A stretch of 64,000 nt of DNA. It comes from Ziziphus jujuba. Taxonomy: Eukaryota; Streptophyta; Magnoliopsida; Rosales; Rhamnaceae. Location: contig NC_083380.1 of assembly GCF_031755915.1 (NCBI RefSeq), positions 33,751,501-33,815,500 of the forward strand. Direction: 5' to 3'. Below the pieces are notes generated by a model, which saw only the letters and a program-made list of their open reading frames with translations, searched no databases and was not told the DNA's origin. Positions 47,029-60,170 of the stretch are shown here, in pieces. The translations under genes were made by a program, and so were the position numbers. How positions within the stretch are numbered: the first letter of the stretch is position 1; every line of letters begins with the position of its first letter.

Positions 47029-47944
47029 CAATATGACTAAGACTAGTAATTGTATTTGCTATTTAATAAAATTAATAGTTTTATAAATGATTTCGACAGA
47101 CATGCAAAGCGGATGCATACAAAGGAGGCGTTAACGTTTTACAAACCTATAATCAATGCGTATCCTTTCATTAATATTGTTGGGCCCATTAACTAATTTT
47201 GCTTTTGTTCAATAATTATTTCTGTCGATTATTTAATAACTTATGAGATTTCAAATGATCAAAAAAAAAAAAAAAAAACTTATGAGATTTCAATTTTTTT
47301 TTTTAAATAAAATTTTAGTATAGCATTTCATATTCTTCTCGCTTCTATTCATTCCAATTCCAAGAGTTCAAGAGTACTTTTTTTTCTTTATTATTATTAT
47401 TATTATTACTTAGATTCCTAGCCTAAGCCGAACTAAATCATTGCAATCTTAATTGAAGACTCTAAATTCAAAGTTCTAATTAATGTCTCAGATATCGATT
47501 AAGCTACAATCAGTTAAATTGTTAAGCCTCTGTAAATTTGGTCTTTTAGTTTTATTATTATTATTTTATTCATTTTTTTCATTTAAACATGCTGGTAAAA
47601 GAAAGTTCATAACCTCCACGCGCTTCTATTTTGTAAAAGTTCATAACCTCCACGCGCCTCTGTTTCGTAATATACAATTTGTATATGAAAATAGATAAAT
47701 ATGAAGAACATTCATACCTTTCATTAGCAACCATAAGAGCATGAGGATCCGATAGCACGTTTTCTAACTCAAAAATTTATTCACAAAGTGGTTAAACTTG
47801 AACTAGCTAGTTAAATTTCTTCGCAACGTAACGTTTTCAAAATAAAAGAAAAGAACTTTGAATGGATATGGAGAAGAAAAAAGAAGATGCTAGACCATGG
47901 TAAAACCCGTTAAAATCTTATAAATTATTTAAATCATAGTTAAA

Positions 47945-47986
<42 letters not shown>

Positions 47987-49914
47987 TTTCATTAAAGATA
48001 AAGAATTTAAATTCAGATTATTATTTATAGAAACAATAGTTTTTATCGCTAAATTATCTCAGTAATGACAATAAAATGGATATTTATTGATTATAAATTT
48101 CTTATCAAAAGCCTATTAATCATTAATGTCCTTTTAGATATTAATTAATAATTTCATGTACACCACGTTCTTAATTAATTATTTAGTTAGTAATTAGAGC
48201 TGGTGGCCATCCTGTACATGATATACGCAAGAAAGATTCATTAGCAAAAAAATTTGCTGGCAATGGAAACGACATGTATCATAATAGTAGTTGGGATAGA
48301 TATATCTTGGCTATAATATAACATTCCATGCATATATAAGCCAAATGTTTACGATATATTCATTACTTTTCAATTGACTACAATATAATATATTTCATCC
48401 ATATATAAGCCAAATATTAATTTAATAAATTAATCTATTTTAATTGACTCTTTCGGTGTTGACTGCTGGTTTTAACGTGAACTTGGGAAAATCAAGCGGT
48501 AATTAATGTGGTCTTTTCCATTGACTTTCTCTTGCTAGGATATTTGATTTAAAGAAAGTTGAAGTTAAGTTACATTCCAACATTGGCTATGCTGGGTTAT
48601 GGAAGGTGTTGACAACCTTCGTCTTGTTTTGGATTGATTGGCAGCTGTAGGAATTGTTTTCCTTCTTTAAATAACAAAATTACCAAAAATTGAATTTTGA
48701 GTAATTATCCAATATGTATTTCCTTAATTACCAAAAATTGAGTTTTGAGTAATTATCCAATATGTATTTCCTTGATACTTGATTTGTCCATTATAATTGA
48801 ATTTTCAATAATTATCCAGTATGTGCTAATTTGTGTAAATACCTAGTAAAATTAAACTAAAATTAGACAATGGAGGACTAAATTCTAGTTGCTAATGTAT
48901 TCCTAAGGTTAAAAGCTAATAGAAAGTTCAATTTTATTAAATTGTTCGTAGATTGAAAAAAATACAAATTTGAGTATCGGGTCCGATGAATGTAATTGGA
49001 TCACTGGCTGTTCAATTTCTATAATCTTAAAGTGATAGAATTAATTAAATTTTTTGGCATACACCAATATCTTTAAATAAATTTTTGGTAGCTTAAATAA
49101 TATTTTGTATATTATAGACATATGTATTGAACTTAAAGACGATCATATACATGAGCAAAAATGGACATTATTTATACTGTAAGTGCAAATTATTTTCAAT
49201 GTAAGTGCAAATTATTTTCAAATATATTTTGGGCATGTTTATATGTCAATTTCATGGTTTGAATCCATGTGGGAATTTTGAGTAGTATGATTATATATAT
49301 ACATGTGTGTATATATATTTGCATGATTTTCACGATATAACAACAATGAATAGTTATCTTTCATAATTTTTCTCCATAAATCATTTTCCATATTAAAACT
49401 GTGTGTGTGTGTGTGTGTGTGTGAACTTCTCCCCTATGTCTTAATTATTAGCTGTCAACCCCTCGAGTATCACATCTTTTATAATTATGCACATTAGTAG
49501 TATCCCATATGAAAATTCGATAGGACTTGCTATGGATAGGATCACTTGCAAATCTTAAAGAAATTCTTGGGGCAGATCCTATCACACATATATATAATCT
49601 AATTAGCTACCTAAGATGGTATTAATGTAGCATACTACTAAATGGGTGCAAAAAAGAGAATGCAAAATTTTTAAAATTTTTTTTAAAGAAAAATCCTATG
49701 TTATTTATATACCATGTAGCAATTTAATAAACTGTCATTTAGTTTCAATTTTCCTTATTAGATTTTTAGTATTAAAACATATATAAAAATAAAAATAAAT
49801 ATTGTAAATTAATATTGTCATATATTATGTATCAATTTTATTCTTAGATAGTAAAAATTTAGATGATATAGTTAACCTACTTTGTCATTATTGTATGTAT
49901 ACATAATCATGAAA

Positions 49915-49952
<38 letters not shown>

Positions 49953-50783
49953 TTTCATATAAAAAACTATTCAAAAAATAATATATATATATATATATTT
50001 TTTTTGTTGAATAGTTTTTCATATGCATAGAAAGCAGGTGATTAATATCTTACGAATTAATTAGTTTAATGTACGACTCGTTCTTAATTAATCAGCTAGT
50101 TATATAATATACAAGGCAAGATTTTCATTAGGGAATTTTTTAATTAGGACGTGCATTGGGGAAAAAATTGCTAGCACGGAGACCACCTGTTTGCCATATA
50201 ATATTGGATAAGGCATGCCGTTTATATGCAGTTTGGATAAGGTACAATATCATAATTTTGTGTATACAGGCATAGTGATGCCCCCAAATATACGTAATTA
50301 AGGTCAGCATTTCGAGGATGTAGATGTAAAAGGCATAGTACTAAACCTTTTACAGCATTTATTGTCTTGGAACCCGACTATCGACACGAGGTGCTGATCG
50401 TGAAAGTACTAGCATCTGCTCCACCATTTGTGTTATCTTCCAAAACCATTTGCCACATTATAATATTTCTTAAGCCAAATATTTACAATATTACAAAAGC
50501 ACATCCTTTTTACATCAAATATTTCTAATTTTAATAATGAGTGGCAGATGCATGTCCCTTCAAATTTATGTGGGATGTTAATGAGATCCTACATTTCAGC
50601 TTTTCCTTGCATTTTGGTTATTAAATAATTTTTTATTTAATTTTTAACAGTTTTGAGATGTGCATTACATTTGAGCCAATATGAAAAAGCCTTGTAATTT
50701 TGTTTATTTTGTAATTTGATTTTTTTTTTCAACAAATACATTATATGCTTCAAGTTTAAAAGCCAAAATCTAAAAAATAAAAA
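47029..50783. other. AT-rich intergenic region
   Basis: No gene or element recognised in 3.7 kb. Simple repeats: (TA)n near 47950 and 49920, (GT)n at 49400-49421, a 48-bp tandem repeat (48679-48825) and a 24-bp duplication at about 49187-49233 (GTAAGTGCAAATTATTTTCA). Confidence 0.6.
48679..48825. repeat. 48-bp tandem repeat, two and a half copies
   Basis: Copies 48679-48726 and 48727-48774 share TTACCAAAAATTG, GAGTAATTATCCAATATGTA; a degenerate third part lies at about 48791-48825 (AATTATCCAGTATGTG). Confidence 0.85.
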
Positions 50784-50788
50784 AATAA

Positions 50789-53700
50789 TGTAACACCCCG
50801 TCCCAAAGTACAATGAAAAATTTCCAACTTTGATTGAGGTTGACCGTTGACCGTCGATCGAAAGGGTCAAAAGTTAACTTTTTAACTCGAATGGAATTTT
50901 AGGTTGGCTGAGGTACTGTTACGAAGTACACATTGGCATGAGTTCATAGACTAGTAGCACGCCGAAAACGGAGCTACGGTTTGAAAGTTATGAGCAAAAC
51001 AAGTTGAGGTCCAAACTGTCCAAGGGGTGCCAGAGTTGACTTTTTATTCATGCAAAGTTGAGCTTTGACTCATACATGGTTGTGAAGTACTCGTCGATAC
51101 GAGTCCGTAGACTAGCGGCACGTCCAATTTGGACATGTGGTTTGAAAGTTATGGATCTGTAGAGTTTTTCAAATACTGTATTATTTTAATATTATTTTTT
51201 AACGTGTAACAATGTGCCACGTGTGACTTAATAAATGTGACCATGTGTCACCATGATGAGATGCCACATGTCAACCATGCTTAATATCATATTATTTTAT
51301 TATTGTTATTTTATATAATAATATTATTTAATTATTTTATTTTATTTTATTTTATTTTTATTTTCTTTTTCTTTCTTTTTCTTTTCTTTTTTTTCTTTCT
51401 TTCTCCTTTCCCCCACGTGGGAAAAAAGGGCCACGGCCCTTTCTTCTTTCTTCTTCTTCTTCCTTCTTCTCCTTCTTTCTTCATTTTCTCCTTCCCGCCG
51501 ATATCTCTCTCCCTGCTGCACATTTTTCGGCCACCAGAAGGACCCACGCGCCGGCCGATGTGAAAGCCCGCTGCTGGGCGAAACGCCGGTGGCCGGTGTG
51601 TTGCTGGTTTGCCGGTTTTCTGGCCATCACCGGTCGTGCAACCGGTCCTTTCCCACTAATTTGGACCCTCTAATTCCAATTCTAAGCTCCGATTAACTCA
51701 ACTCCCGTCGATTTGCGAGATACGAGGAGATCAAGACCGGCCAAAGCTTTCCGGCCAAATTCCGGCCACCGCCGGTTAAATTGAGCTCAATGGAGGTCGG
51801 TAATACGATCATCGTCCCATAAGCTTCATTTCGGTATATTACTTGTCAATTTTGGGTAACGTTTGTGTTTAACCCCCCGAGTACCTGTATTATTTACCCG
51901 AATAAAATATTATTTTATTTGACTATGTGTAAATTGTTGTTCTAGAAACATGTGTACGTCGTGGAATTGATCTCATGGAGGATCTTGGATTAATTGCGTG
52001 CTCCAGGTGAGTAACTCACCTTAAAAACTATTTTCAGGTGATGATTTATATTTATTTGGTGATATTTGAATATTTGAAAAATATATGTATGTGGTTGGAA
52101 TTTTTTTTTTTTAATAAAAATTGGATATTTATTTTATAATGTCAAATTTCGGATGTTTGGTTATATGCATACATATATATATATTGATGCCATGATTGAA
52201 TATTGGAGAAATTCAAAAAATTTATGATTTAAATTCTGGATTTGTTATTATTATTATTATTTTTACCGAGAATTTTCATGTACAATCAAGGACTTATGAA
52301 AAGAAAATATATTTAAATATTTTTGTGAGCCTTATATATTATTTTGGAGGAAAATTTTGATTTTAAGGATTTGAAGAAAAATATTGGTATGATGGTACTG
52401 TATGTTTTAAAAAGGTAATTATGCATTTATAATGCGAGGTGGTTGATTTCATGGTTTTGAGTAAACCATTTTTCTTTTCTATATTGATGATTTATGGTGA
52501 GAAATGCAAGGAATGTGGTATTGGAGATTTTTATAACTCCCACGATAAATTTTGAAAATTTTGGATAATAATAAAAATAGGCTATTGGTATTTATTTTAT
52601 TTTAATTATTTTGGACGCACTTATGCAGTACCGGTGTTCTGTACTGTACATGAGATTGTGATTAGCACGTAGGTTTTAGTCTCCCGTGAGTTACCTATGG
52701 ATCTGAGGGCAGGCCGGTTTAGTATAATGCACATAACCACCCTCCTCCTAGGCCGAGATGACAGTCTCCCGTGAGTTACCTATGGATCTGAGGGCAGGCC
52801 GGTTTAGTATAATGCACATAACCGCCCTCCTCCTAGGCCGGGATGACAGGTTTTAGCAGCAGCACTGTCGGAATGCCGAAGCGACCGTATGCCGGTTCTC
52901 TCTTTAACCCCCGCCTGAGGGTGCTCGGGACGCTGAGTACCGTAGGGCATCACTGGTATATAGTGTGGTGCGTCAGGCTATTTTCGATATGAATTTTTAA
53001 GCCTATTATTTGGAAACACTATTCAATTAAAATGGTTAATTTATTTAAGTTTTACCGTTTATTTCAAACAAATAATTTTTATGGCATTTTTCTATATGAT
53101 TTATTAATTGTTATTCAAAATTTACTTTATTCCGGATTATTTTTCTAAGTGCATTGGGTTCCAAAAAATTGTTGCATTTTATTGGTATTTGTTGATTAAA
53201 TATTTTCATATAAATTGCGGAGCTCTACATTATTATTTGCATGATTTTGTATTTTAAATGTTGATATTCCATTTATTTATTATTTAATTAATTATTTATT
53301 GGCTACCTTGATTTTGGGGAAATATAATTGCTAGGTTTTGTGAAATGTTATAAAAAGGAAAACTTTTCCAACCGAATGAACCGTGAGGGTTTTGAGAGAA
53401 ATATTATTTTCAATTAATTATTATTTATTTACCCATTTATTATTAATTATTCAAATGTAGTATAATTTTCGTTACTATTATAATTGTACAGTAGATAGGA
53501 TCACTCATTGAAATGATTAGCATCTCATATTTTTTTAAATTCATTTCCCCTAGGTTCAAGGATTGGGAGACGTTGATCGTCCGGGGCGAGCCCGACGTCT
53601 CAGTTCATCGCCGAAAGTCCAAGAAGCATTTCTTCCCTTTTTCCACTTCATCTTGTATTGCTTCCTTATCTGACATTGTATTAATTCCACATTTATTTTT

Positions 53701-53978
53701 ATAATGCTCTATATACTGTATTGGACATTTAGTTGTTATTTATGCACTGATTTACTGTTGTTCATTTGGAGTGCTGCAAATTTGTGGAATTATATTGTAG
53801 TAACATGGGAGGAATAAGGGGATGTTTATAAAAGTGTGTTTTCAGTGCAGGAAATTTTTGGTTAGTCCTACCCTTAGGGGAGGTGCTGCCGGATTTTCCG
53901 TTGGAAGGTTCGATGGTATTTTCCTGGGATCAGGGCTTGTCTAGGGTTCCGGGAAGGAATTTTAGACGGGTCCTCACA
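50789..53978 (+). mobile_element. Solo LTR, Gypsy family, + strand (3.19 kb)
   Basis: TGTAACACCCCG at the start and GGGTCCTCACA at the end (one base changed from TGACA). It lies in A/T-only flanks (AATAA on the left, ATAAA on the right), so the target duplication cannot be fixed to the base. Closest in structure to 36491-39675. It includes the 85-bp internal duplication. Confidence 0.88.
52679..52848 (+). repeat. 85-bp tandem duplication inside solo LTR
   Basis: 52679-52763 and 52764-52848, both from GTCTCCCGTGAGTTACC to GATGACA, two differences. The relatives at 36491 and 54091 have the segment once. Confidence 0.93.
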
Positions 53979-54090
53979 ATAAAAAATTAACAAAAAATTC
54001 AATAACCAAATGCAAATGCGGGCATAGTTTAGGAACTAATTATAGAATTAAAAACTCTATATTATATATATATATATATATATAATCAAC

Positions 54091-57000
54091 TGTAACACCC
54101 CATCCCGAACCATGTCGGAAATTTTTGCACGTTGACCGAGGTTGACTGTTGACCGTTGACCCAAGGGGTCAAAAGTTGACTTTTTGTTCCGGTTGGAATT
54201 CTAGGTTGACTGAGGTACCGTTACGAAGTACACATTGGCACGAGTTCGTAGACTGGTAGCACGTTGAAAACGGAGCTACGGTTTGAAAGTTTTGAGCAAA
54301 ACAAGTTGAGGTTTAAACTGTCTAAGGGGTGCCGGAGTTGACTTTTTATTCATGCAAGGTTGAGCTTTGACTCATGCATGGTTGTGAAGTGCTCGTCGAT
54401 ACGAGTCCGTAGACTAGCGGCACGTCCGATTTGGACATGTGGTTTGAAAGTTATGGACCTGTAAAGTTTTTCAAATACCGTATTATTTTTACACGCATAA
54501 CGATGTGCCACGTGTGACTTATTGAAGGTGACCATGTGTCACCATGGTGAAATGCCACATGTCAACCATGTGTAAAATCAAATTGTTTTATTATTATTTT
54601 GAATAATAATATTATTATTAATATTATTTAATAATTTTAATTTTATTTATCTTTCTTTTTCGTTTCTTTTTTCTTTTTTCTTTTCTTTTTCTTTTTATTT
54701 TTATTTTCTTTTCCCCACGTGGGAAAACACCAATTCTTTCTTTTTCTTTTTCTTTTTCTTTTTTTTCTTTTTTCCTTTCTTCTTCCCCGAGCACCAAAAC
54801 ACACACACACGCACAGTTTTTTTCTCTCCCGCCCGTCCCTCTTTCTCTCCCGTGTTTTTCAAATTCTGGCCACCTACACAGTACACGCGCCGGCCAGTGA
54901 CGTGCGGAAGGAGGATGCGAGCTCGGCCACCAATTTTCACGGCCAGCCGCAGCCGGACGCGCGCCGATCGGGCCGGAGAAGCCGCCGGCTGCCGGATTTT
55001 CTCTCTCCTCTTTTCTTGTGTTTTCCGGCCAGCCCAGTCCCAATTGAGCCTCCTCTCCCCCTATTTTGGGTCCTCTGAGTTCAAAAATGGCCTCCAATCT
55101 CAAAAATTCGAAGCGGTTTGCGAGATACGAGGAAGTGAAAACCGGCCGAACCTTTCCGGCCAAATTCCGGCCACCTCCAGCGGAATTGGGGTCGATGGAG
55201 ACCGGATTGGTGATCCTCGTCCCACGAGCTTCGATTCGGTTAACGTTTGTGTTTAAGCTCCCCGAGTACCGGGTATTATTTATCCGAATAAAATATTAAT
55301 TTATTTGACTGTCTGTGAATTTTGTTCTAGGAGCACCGGTGAGTCGTAGAATTGATCCCGTGGTGGATCATGGTTTAATTGCGTGCTCCAGGTGAGTGAC
55401 CCACCTTTAAAAATATTTTTGGGGTAATTAATTGTATTTATGTGGTGTTAATTTGATATCTGTAATTTGTGCTCATGTGGTGTATTTTAAATACAATCGG
55501 AAAAAATATTATTTTATATATATATTTACCCAATGGTGTTAAATAAAATTTTGGGTCATTAGAAATTCCCGATTATTATTTCATTATGATTAAATGGTAT
55601 TTATTACACATGAGCAAGTATTTTCAGTAATTGATTGTGTCTGGATTTTATATCATTTTTGGGCAATTAATTATGTTTAATTGGTATTCAAATTGATATT
55701 TAAATTATGCTTATGTGGTGTGATTTAATTGTGGTTTAATTTATTTATTATGCATGAGCAAAGTATGTTTCGGTATTAATTGTACGTGGTTTCAGTATTA
55801 ATTTTTCGGGCATAATTGGGTTAAATATTTTACGAAAATATTTGTTTAAATTTTATAAATTATGCCCGCGGTATTTCTATGGTTGCATCTCGTACTTCGA
55901 AAAAATTGTAGTTTGGTGGTTATCAATGTTTCGTACCGGGTTATTAAATAAAAATATGTGGGATGGTGTTTTGTGAAAATTTGGTATACTTCCCACGGTG
56001 GATTTTTTTTTTGGAAAAACGGTATGGTTGGTTGTTATTGTTTATTTTTAGACGCACTCATACAGTATTGGTGTTCTGGTGTATGGTGTATGGACACGTG
56101 GTAGTGCGCGGTTATTATCTGGTTTAGCGCACGGTTTTTACTTCACCCGTGAGTTGCCATTGGACCGTGGGCAGGCAAGTTGTTATTGGCCACAGCCGCC
56201 CCCCTCCTTGGCCGGGTGATGGTTTTTAGCAGTCGGTACTGTCGGGACACCGAAGTGACCGCTGCAGGTTTCTCTCTTTAACACCCCCCGCCAGTCGGTG
56301 CTCGGGATGCTGGGTATCGGAGGGCATCACCGATATATGGTGTGGTGCGTCAGGTGTAATTGTCGGTGTAAATTGCAAATAATGGTTTAAACCCCAAAGG
56401 TGTTCAAAATTTATTTACTATAATTTATTATATTTTTATTATATATTTGGGGTATGTTTTTATTTAATTATTGTTTATCAATTGGTTTAATCCCTTGGTT
56501 TTTGGGAGGTATGTACATTGGGTTTTGCGAAAATGTTTTAAAAAGGGAACATTTCAAACGGAGCGATTGGTGAGAGTTTTGAGGGAAATTATTATTTTCC
56601 AACAGTAATTATTATTTATTTATTAATTGCTGGTATTTGTTCTATTCCTTAATTGCTATTACTATTATTATTTTTATTATCACAAAAGGTGTTCAGTAGT
56701 TCAGGTTACTCACGGAGATGATTAGCATCTCACACTCTTAAATTCTGTTCCCTTAGGTGCAAGTGGTGGTAGACGTTCTTCCGGAGCGAACCAAGTTTTC
56801 CGCTGCTGTTGTGTTTCGAGAAGTACTTCTGTACTCTTTCATTTCAGTGTATTATTTCTTTTCAGCCTTGTTGTATTTCTGTTGTTTAGCACTTCTTAAA
56901 GCTCTGTATACTATTGAGATACTTCTGTTTTATTTATGCACTAGACTGTTGTTGTTTTTGAGAAGTGCTGTAATTTGTGGAACAGTTTGTAGTTGTGGGA

Positions 57001-57169
57001 GGAATAAGGAGATGTTTTTAGAAGTGTGTTTTCCAGTGCAGGTAGTTTGTGGTAAGTAAATCCCTTAGGGGAGGCTCTGCCGGATTTTCCGTTGGAGGGT
57101 TCGGTAGGGTTTCCCTGGGATCAGGGCTGTCTAGGGTTCCGGGGAAGGAATTCTGGACGGGTCCTGACA
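54091..57169 (+). mobile_element. Solo LTR, Gypsy family, + strand (3.08 kb)
   Basis: TGTAACACCCCA...GGGTCCTGACA flanked by TCAAC (54086-54090 and 57170-57174), a perfect 5-bp duplication. Its middle and right part resemble the reverse complement of 31989-34927 more closely than the 50789 copy, so it represents another subtype. Confidence 0.93.
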
Positions 57170-57174
57170 TCAAC

Positions 57175-58008
57175 AATCTCACCAACCGAATGATTTGGTT
57201 TTCATTCCAACCAAACGAATTTATTAGTAAAATATCATAACTTGTCGAATGCACCTGTTGATAAAAATTATCACCTGTTTCGCACATATAATTTTATATT
57301 TATAAAAATCATATATTAATTAATGAAATTATTGATTTTTTTTTAAATAAACAGAGCAATTAGCCTTAGCCATATATTAATAAATATATATGTACCAATT
57401 AGGTTCATATTAAGATAATTTAAATAGTTGTAATATAAAATATTTTTTTATTAGTTATTGGATCATACCAGGAGTTAAATTTAAAATTAAAAAATGATCA
57501 AATTTAGATTTAATAATATACTAAAATACTATTTAAAGAAAATGAACCCTATCAATATCCCGATAATTAATAAATATTGAGAGCACTTAATTTATCAAGA
57601 TTTTTAACAAAATCATCTTGGTCTTTAATTGGATACATCCAAAGATAAGCAAGCATTTAAAAGTGATGAATATTTATCTCATGATTTGTATACTATTAGA
57701 ACTGTACATTTAATTGATAAAATAATATTTGTCAAAATTAAATCTTTGTTAAATATCTTGGTATGCGAAATGTACTCTGTTAAATATAATTTTAAATTTT
57801 AATTTTAATTCAGTGGTTAAAAAAATCATGATATCAATTACAATATTAAATGCCTGATTTCAACCTATCTCATTGTAACTCAATAATGATATTAGCCGTG
57901 TATATTAGTATATATATAGGCTATTAGACAATATCCTATCTCACTATAACTCGACCGAGAAACTTTGTAAAGATTGTTGATCAATTTTATTAGCTTGATA
58001 TTTGAGCT
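57175..58008 (+). promoter_or_regulatory. AT-rich region and promoter of JIP23-like gene 2
   Basis: No gene. A TATA box (TATATATAGG, 57910-57919) lies about 95 bp before the ATG; the same context (ATATAGGCT, then AGACA, TATCCTAT) precedes JIP23-like copy 3, so the promoter was part of the duplicated unit. Confidence 0.6.
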
Positions 58009-58724
58009 ATGGAGCACTCCAATATTAATGCGGGGTTGTTTGGCAAACCCATCACTAATGAAACTTTAGCGGCAATGCCAAAATTTGCCGGCAAAGAAAT
58101 GGGGCGGCAAGAGAGGGCGGATGAGGCTTTCGCGGCCATGTACAAGGATCATAAGAAGTCGAAAGCAATCGAATTTGTGAAGGAATTGAAAAGAGAATAT
58201 GGTGATGGAGTATCAACGCTGTGTTTAATAGACAATGCTACCGGCGACGCTATAACATGTGTTGGTGATCATGACTGGCGTGGCCATCTTGAAAAGGTTC
58301 CGTATCCTCCACGGATCGGCAATGGGCAGTGGGCTGCATTTCTGCATGTCAAAAACGCAGCAGAAGCTAGAGGTTCGGAAGGAGCTATTGTGTATCGAGG
58401 CCAAAATGAATCTGGAATCAAGTGTGATTTCATGCAGTGTTGGTACAATCCATGGGACCTGAGAGCAAACAGGGTACGTATATACACTTCTTTTTGGTAA
58501 TTTAATTAATTAATTTCACATCCATATTTCCTTGCTAGTAATATACAACCATAATTTTATATAGGTATATATATATATATTTGCAGGCCGCTTATAGTGA
58601 AGTTCGTGAAGAAAACCATTTTAAGGAACCTACATTTTGGGACATAGTCTATAACAAGTTGACGAGATCACCGCTAAACCATATAGACATATATAATGGA
58701 TGCAAGTCCAGTGTAGGAATTTGA
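58009..58724 (+). CDS. 23-kDa jasmonate-induced protein (JIP23)-like, copy 2
   Basis: Two exons, 58009-58473 and 58587-58724; 200 residues, near the 23 kDa of the family. Exon 1: MEHSNINAGLFGKPITNETL, AAMPKFAGKEM, YGDGVSTLCLIDNATGDA, HDWRGHLEKVPYPPRIGNGQ, WAAFLHVKNA, AIVYRGQNESGIKCDFMQCW. Exon 2: AAYSEVREENHFKEPTFWDI to NGCKSSVGI. The donor is AGG|GTACGT and acceptor TGCAG|GC. The TGA at 58722 stands where copy 3 has GAA, and homology continues in the same frame past it for about 25 codons, so the C-terminal strand (SPFFE..LTLDA) is lost. JIP23 proteins respond to jasmonate, drought or salt; no enzyme activity is established. Functional status uncertain. Confidence 0.78.
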
Positions 58725-58809
58725 AATATTTATTCCCCGTTCTTTGAGGTTGTGTTGACTCTGGATGCTATCAAAGCCCCTCCTGGTTCTCGATCAAAAT
58801 AAATAATTA

Positions 58810-59260
58810 AGCTATACTCTCCTCTTATATATTAGGCTCCGAACCAAGGTCCACTTACGTGTGCAATATTATTATTCAATTTGTTTCAAGAATAAGGCTC
58901 CGAGCTATATATATAGGCACTCTTGTTTTATTAATCCTCGTTAAAAGTGTGCTTGTTGGAGGATTTATTTCCATTAATGTATTGTTTGAATTCCTTAATA
59001 AAGTCTTCTGATTAATAATGATATTTGTACATACCACTATTTTTTTTTTTCCTTTTTTGGGGGTTCGAAATTATGTACCATTTTCTTCATTGTGCATGGA
59101 TATATAATACAATTCGGATGCAAGGCAAGTAGCCAATCTAATTTCTCTATCGGTCGAGAAATTAGCCCCGACTAAAAAGGTGGATGACATCAACCATATT
59201 AGCAAAATCTTCATATATATATATATATGATGATTCTATGATCAAGACCATTCGTATACA
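58810..59260. other. 3' flank of JIP23-like copy 2
   Basis: Shared with copy 3 (GGAGGATTTATTTCCATTAATG at 58957, matched at 62528; AAGTAGCCAATCTAAT at 59128, matched at 63296). No gene. Confidence 0.6.
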
Positions 59261-59261
59261 A

Positions 59262-59390
59262 ACCAAGGAAAAAGTTGATGTTTTTTTTAAAAAAAAAAAA
59301 CGTAAAAAGTGTCGGCTTTTCTTGTATGTGTCAGAGAAAAGCCAACGCTTTTTAGTATTTTTTTCTAAAAAGTATTAGCTTTTTCTTGGT
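59262..59390. repeat. 129-bp foldback (long imperfect palindrome)
   Basis: Outer arms: ACCAAGGAAAAAGTTGATG at 59262 pairs with the sequence ending CTTTTTCTTGGT at 59390. Inner arms: TAAAAAGTGTCGGCTTTTCT at 59303 pairs with AGAGAAAAGCCAACGCTTTT at 59333. A loop of about 10 nt lies at 59323-59332. The arms are roughly 80 percent complementary. It could be a small foldback transposon or encode a hairpin RNA. Confidence 0.8.
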
Positions 59391-59587
59391 CCGTATGCAC
59401 ATGGTCCTGACCGCCCTATATATATACACATACATACATATATATCAAAAAGCACACTCTTTTTATTTTGCCAAATATGTAGTCATCCTTTTTTTTTTTT
59501 TTTCTTTGCCAACATTTATCGGAGTTCCCCAATACTACAAAACATGCTCCCAGTTATATTACCAAAAAAAAAAAATTATATATAAAT

Positions 59588-60170
59588 TGTCAAGATTCGT
59601 CCAAGACCCCTTATCAGAGACCCTAAATAAGCCATGATTACAGAAAAATTCTACCGAACCTTCCAGTATAAAATCCGGTAGAATCTCCCATAAAAGTTCG
59701 AACTTACCATAAAAATTTCCCTACACAAAAACATAATTCTAATAACAATATCTTATTCCTACTACTTTACTGCAATTTAAATCCACAATTCTCAAATACT
59801 AGGATTTCTAACAATACAAGATTTAATAATGTCCAAATTATGTATACTGCTAGTCTATGGATTTATATTGATGAGTACTTTACAACTATATATGATTCAA
59901 AGCTAAAAATATTTTTTTAAAAAAAAAGGTCAAATCCGGCACCCTTGGACAATTCGGACCACAATTTGTTTTGCTCATAACTTTCAAACGGTAGCTCCAT
60001 TTTCAACATGCTACTAGTATATGAACTCAGGATGATGGATACTTCGCAACGGTGACTTGATCAATGCAAGATTTCATCTAGAACAAAAAGTCAAAATTTA
60101 TTCCCTTCTTGATCAATGGCGGTCAAACCAATTAATGTAAATTAATGTGAAAAAAATTCCGATGTAAATG
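59588..60170 (-). mobile_element. Degenerate, internally deleted Gypsy-family LTR
   Basis: Opens TGTCAAGATTCGTCC (compare TGTCAGGACCCGTCC) and continues with the decayed 3' end of the LTR family up to about 59850, then jumps to the 5' end part (CATAACTTTCAAACGGTAGC; AACAAAAAGTCAA; GATCAATGGCGGTCAA). Roughly 2.4 kb of the middle is missing. Old copy; right boundary uncertain. Confidence 0.75.

Noticed and set aside
54624..55163. 179-codon - strand frame rich in Lys/Glu
   Set aside because: It is the translation of a CT-rich tract and neighbouring LTR sequence (solo LTR 54091-57169); low complexity, not conserved.
50789..57169. Two neighbouring + strand LTRs as the two LTRs of one element
   Set aside because: Only about 110 bp of AT-rich DNA separates them, 54091-57169 has its own TCAAC duplication, and the two differ in structure, so they are independent solo LTRs.
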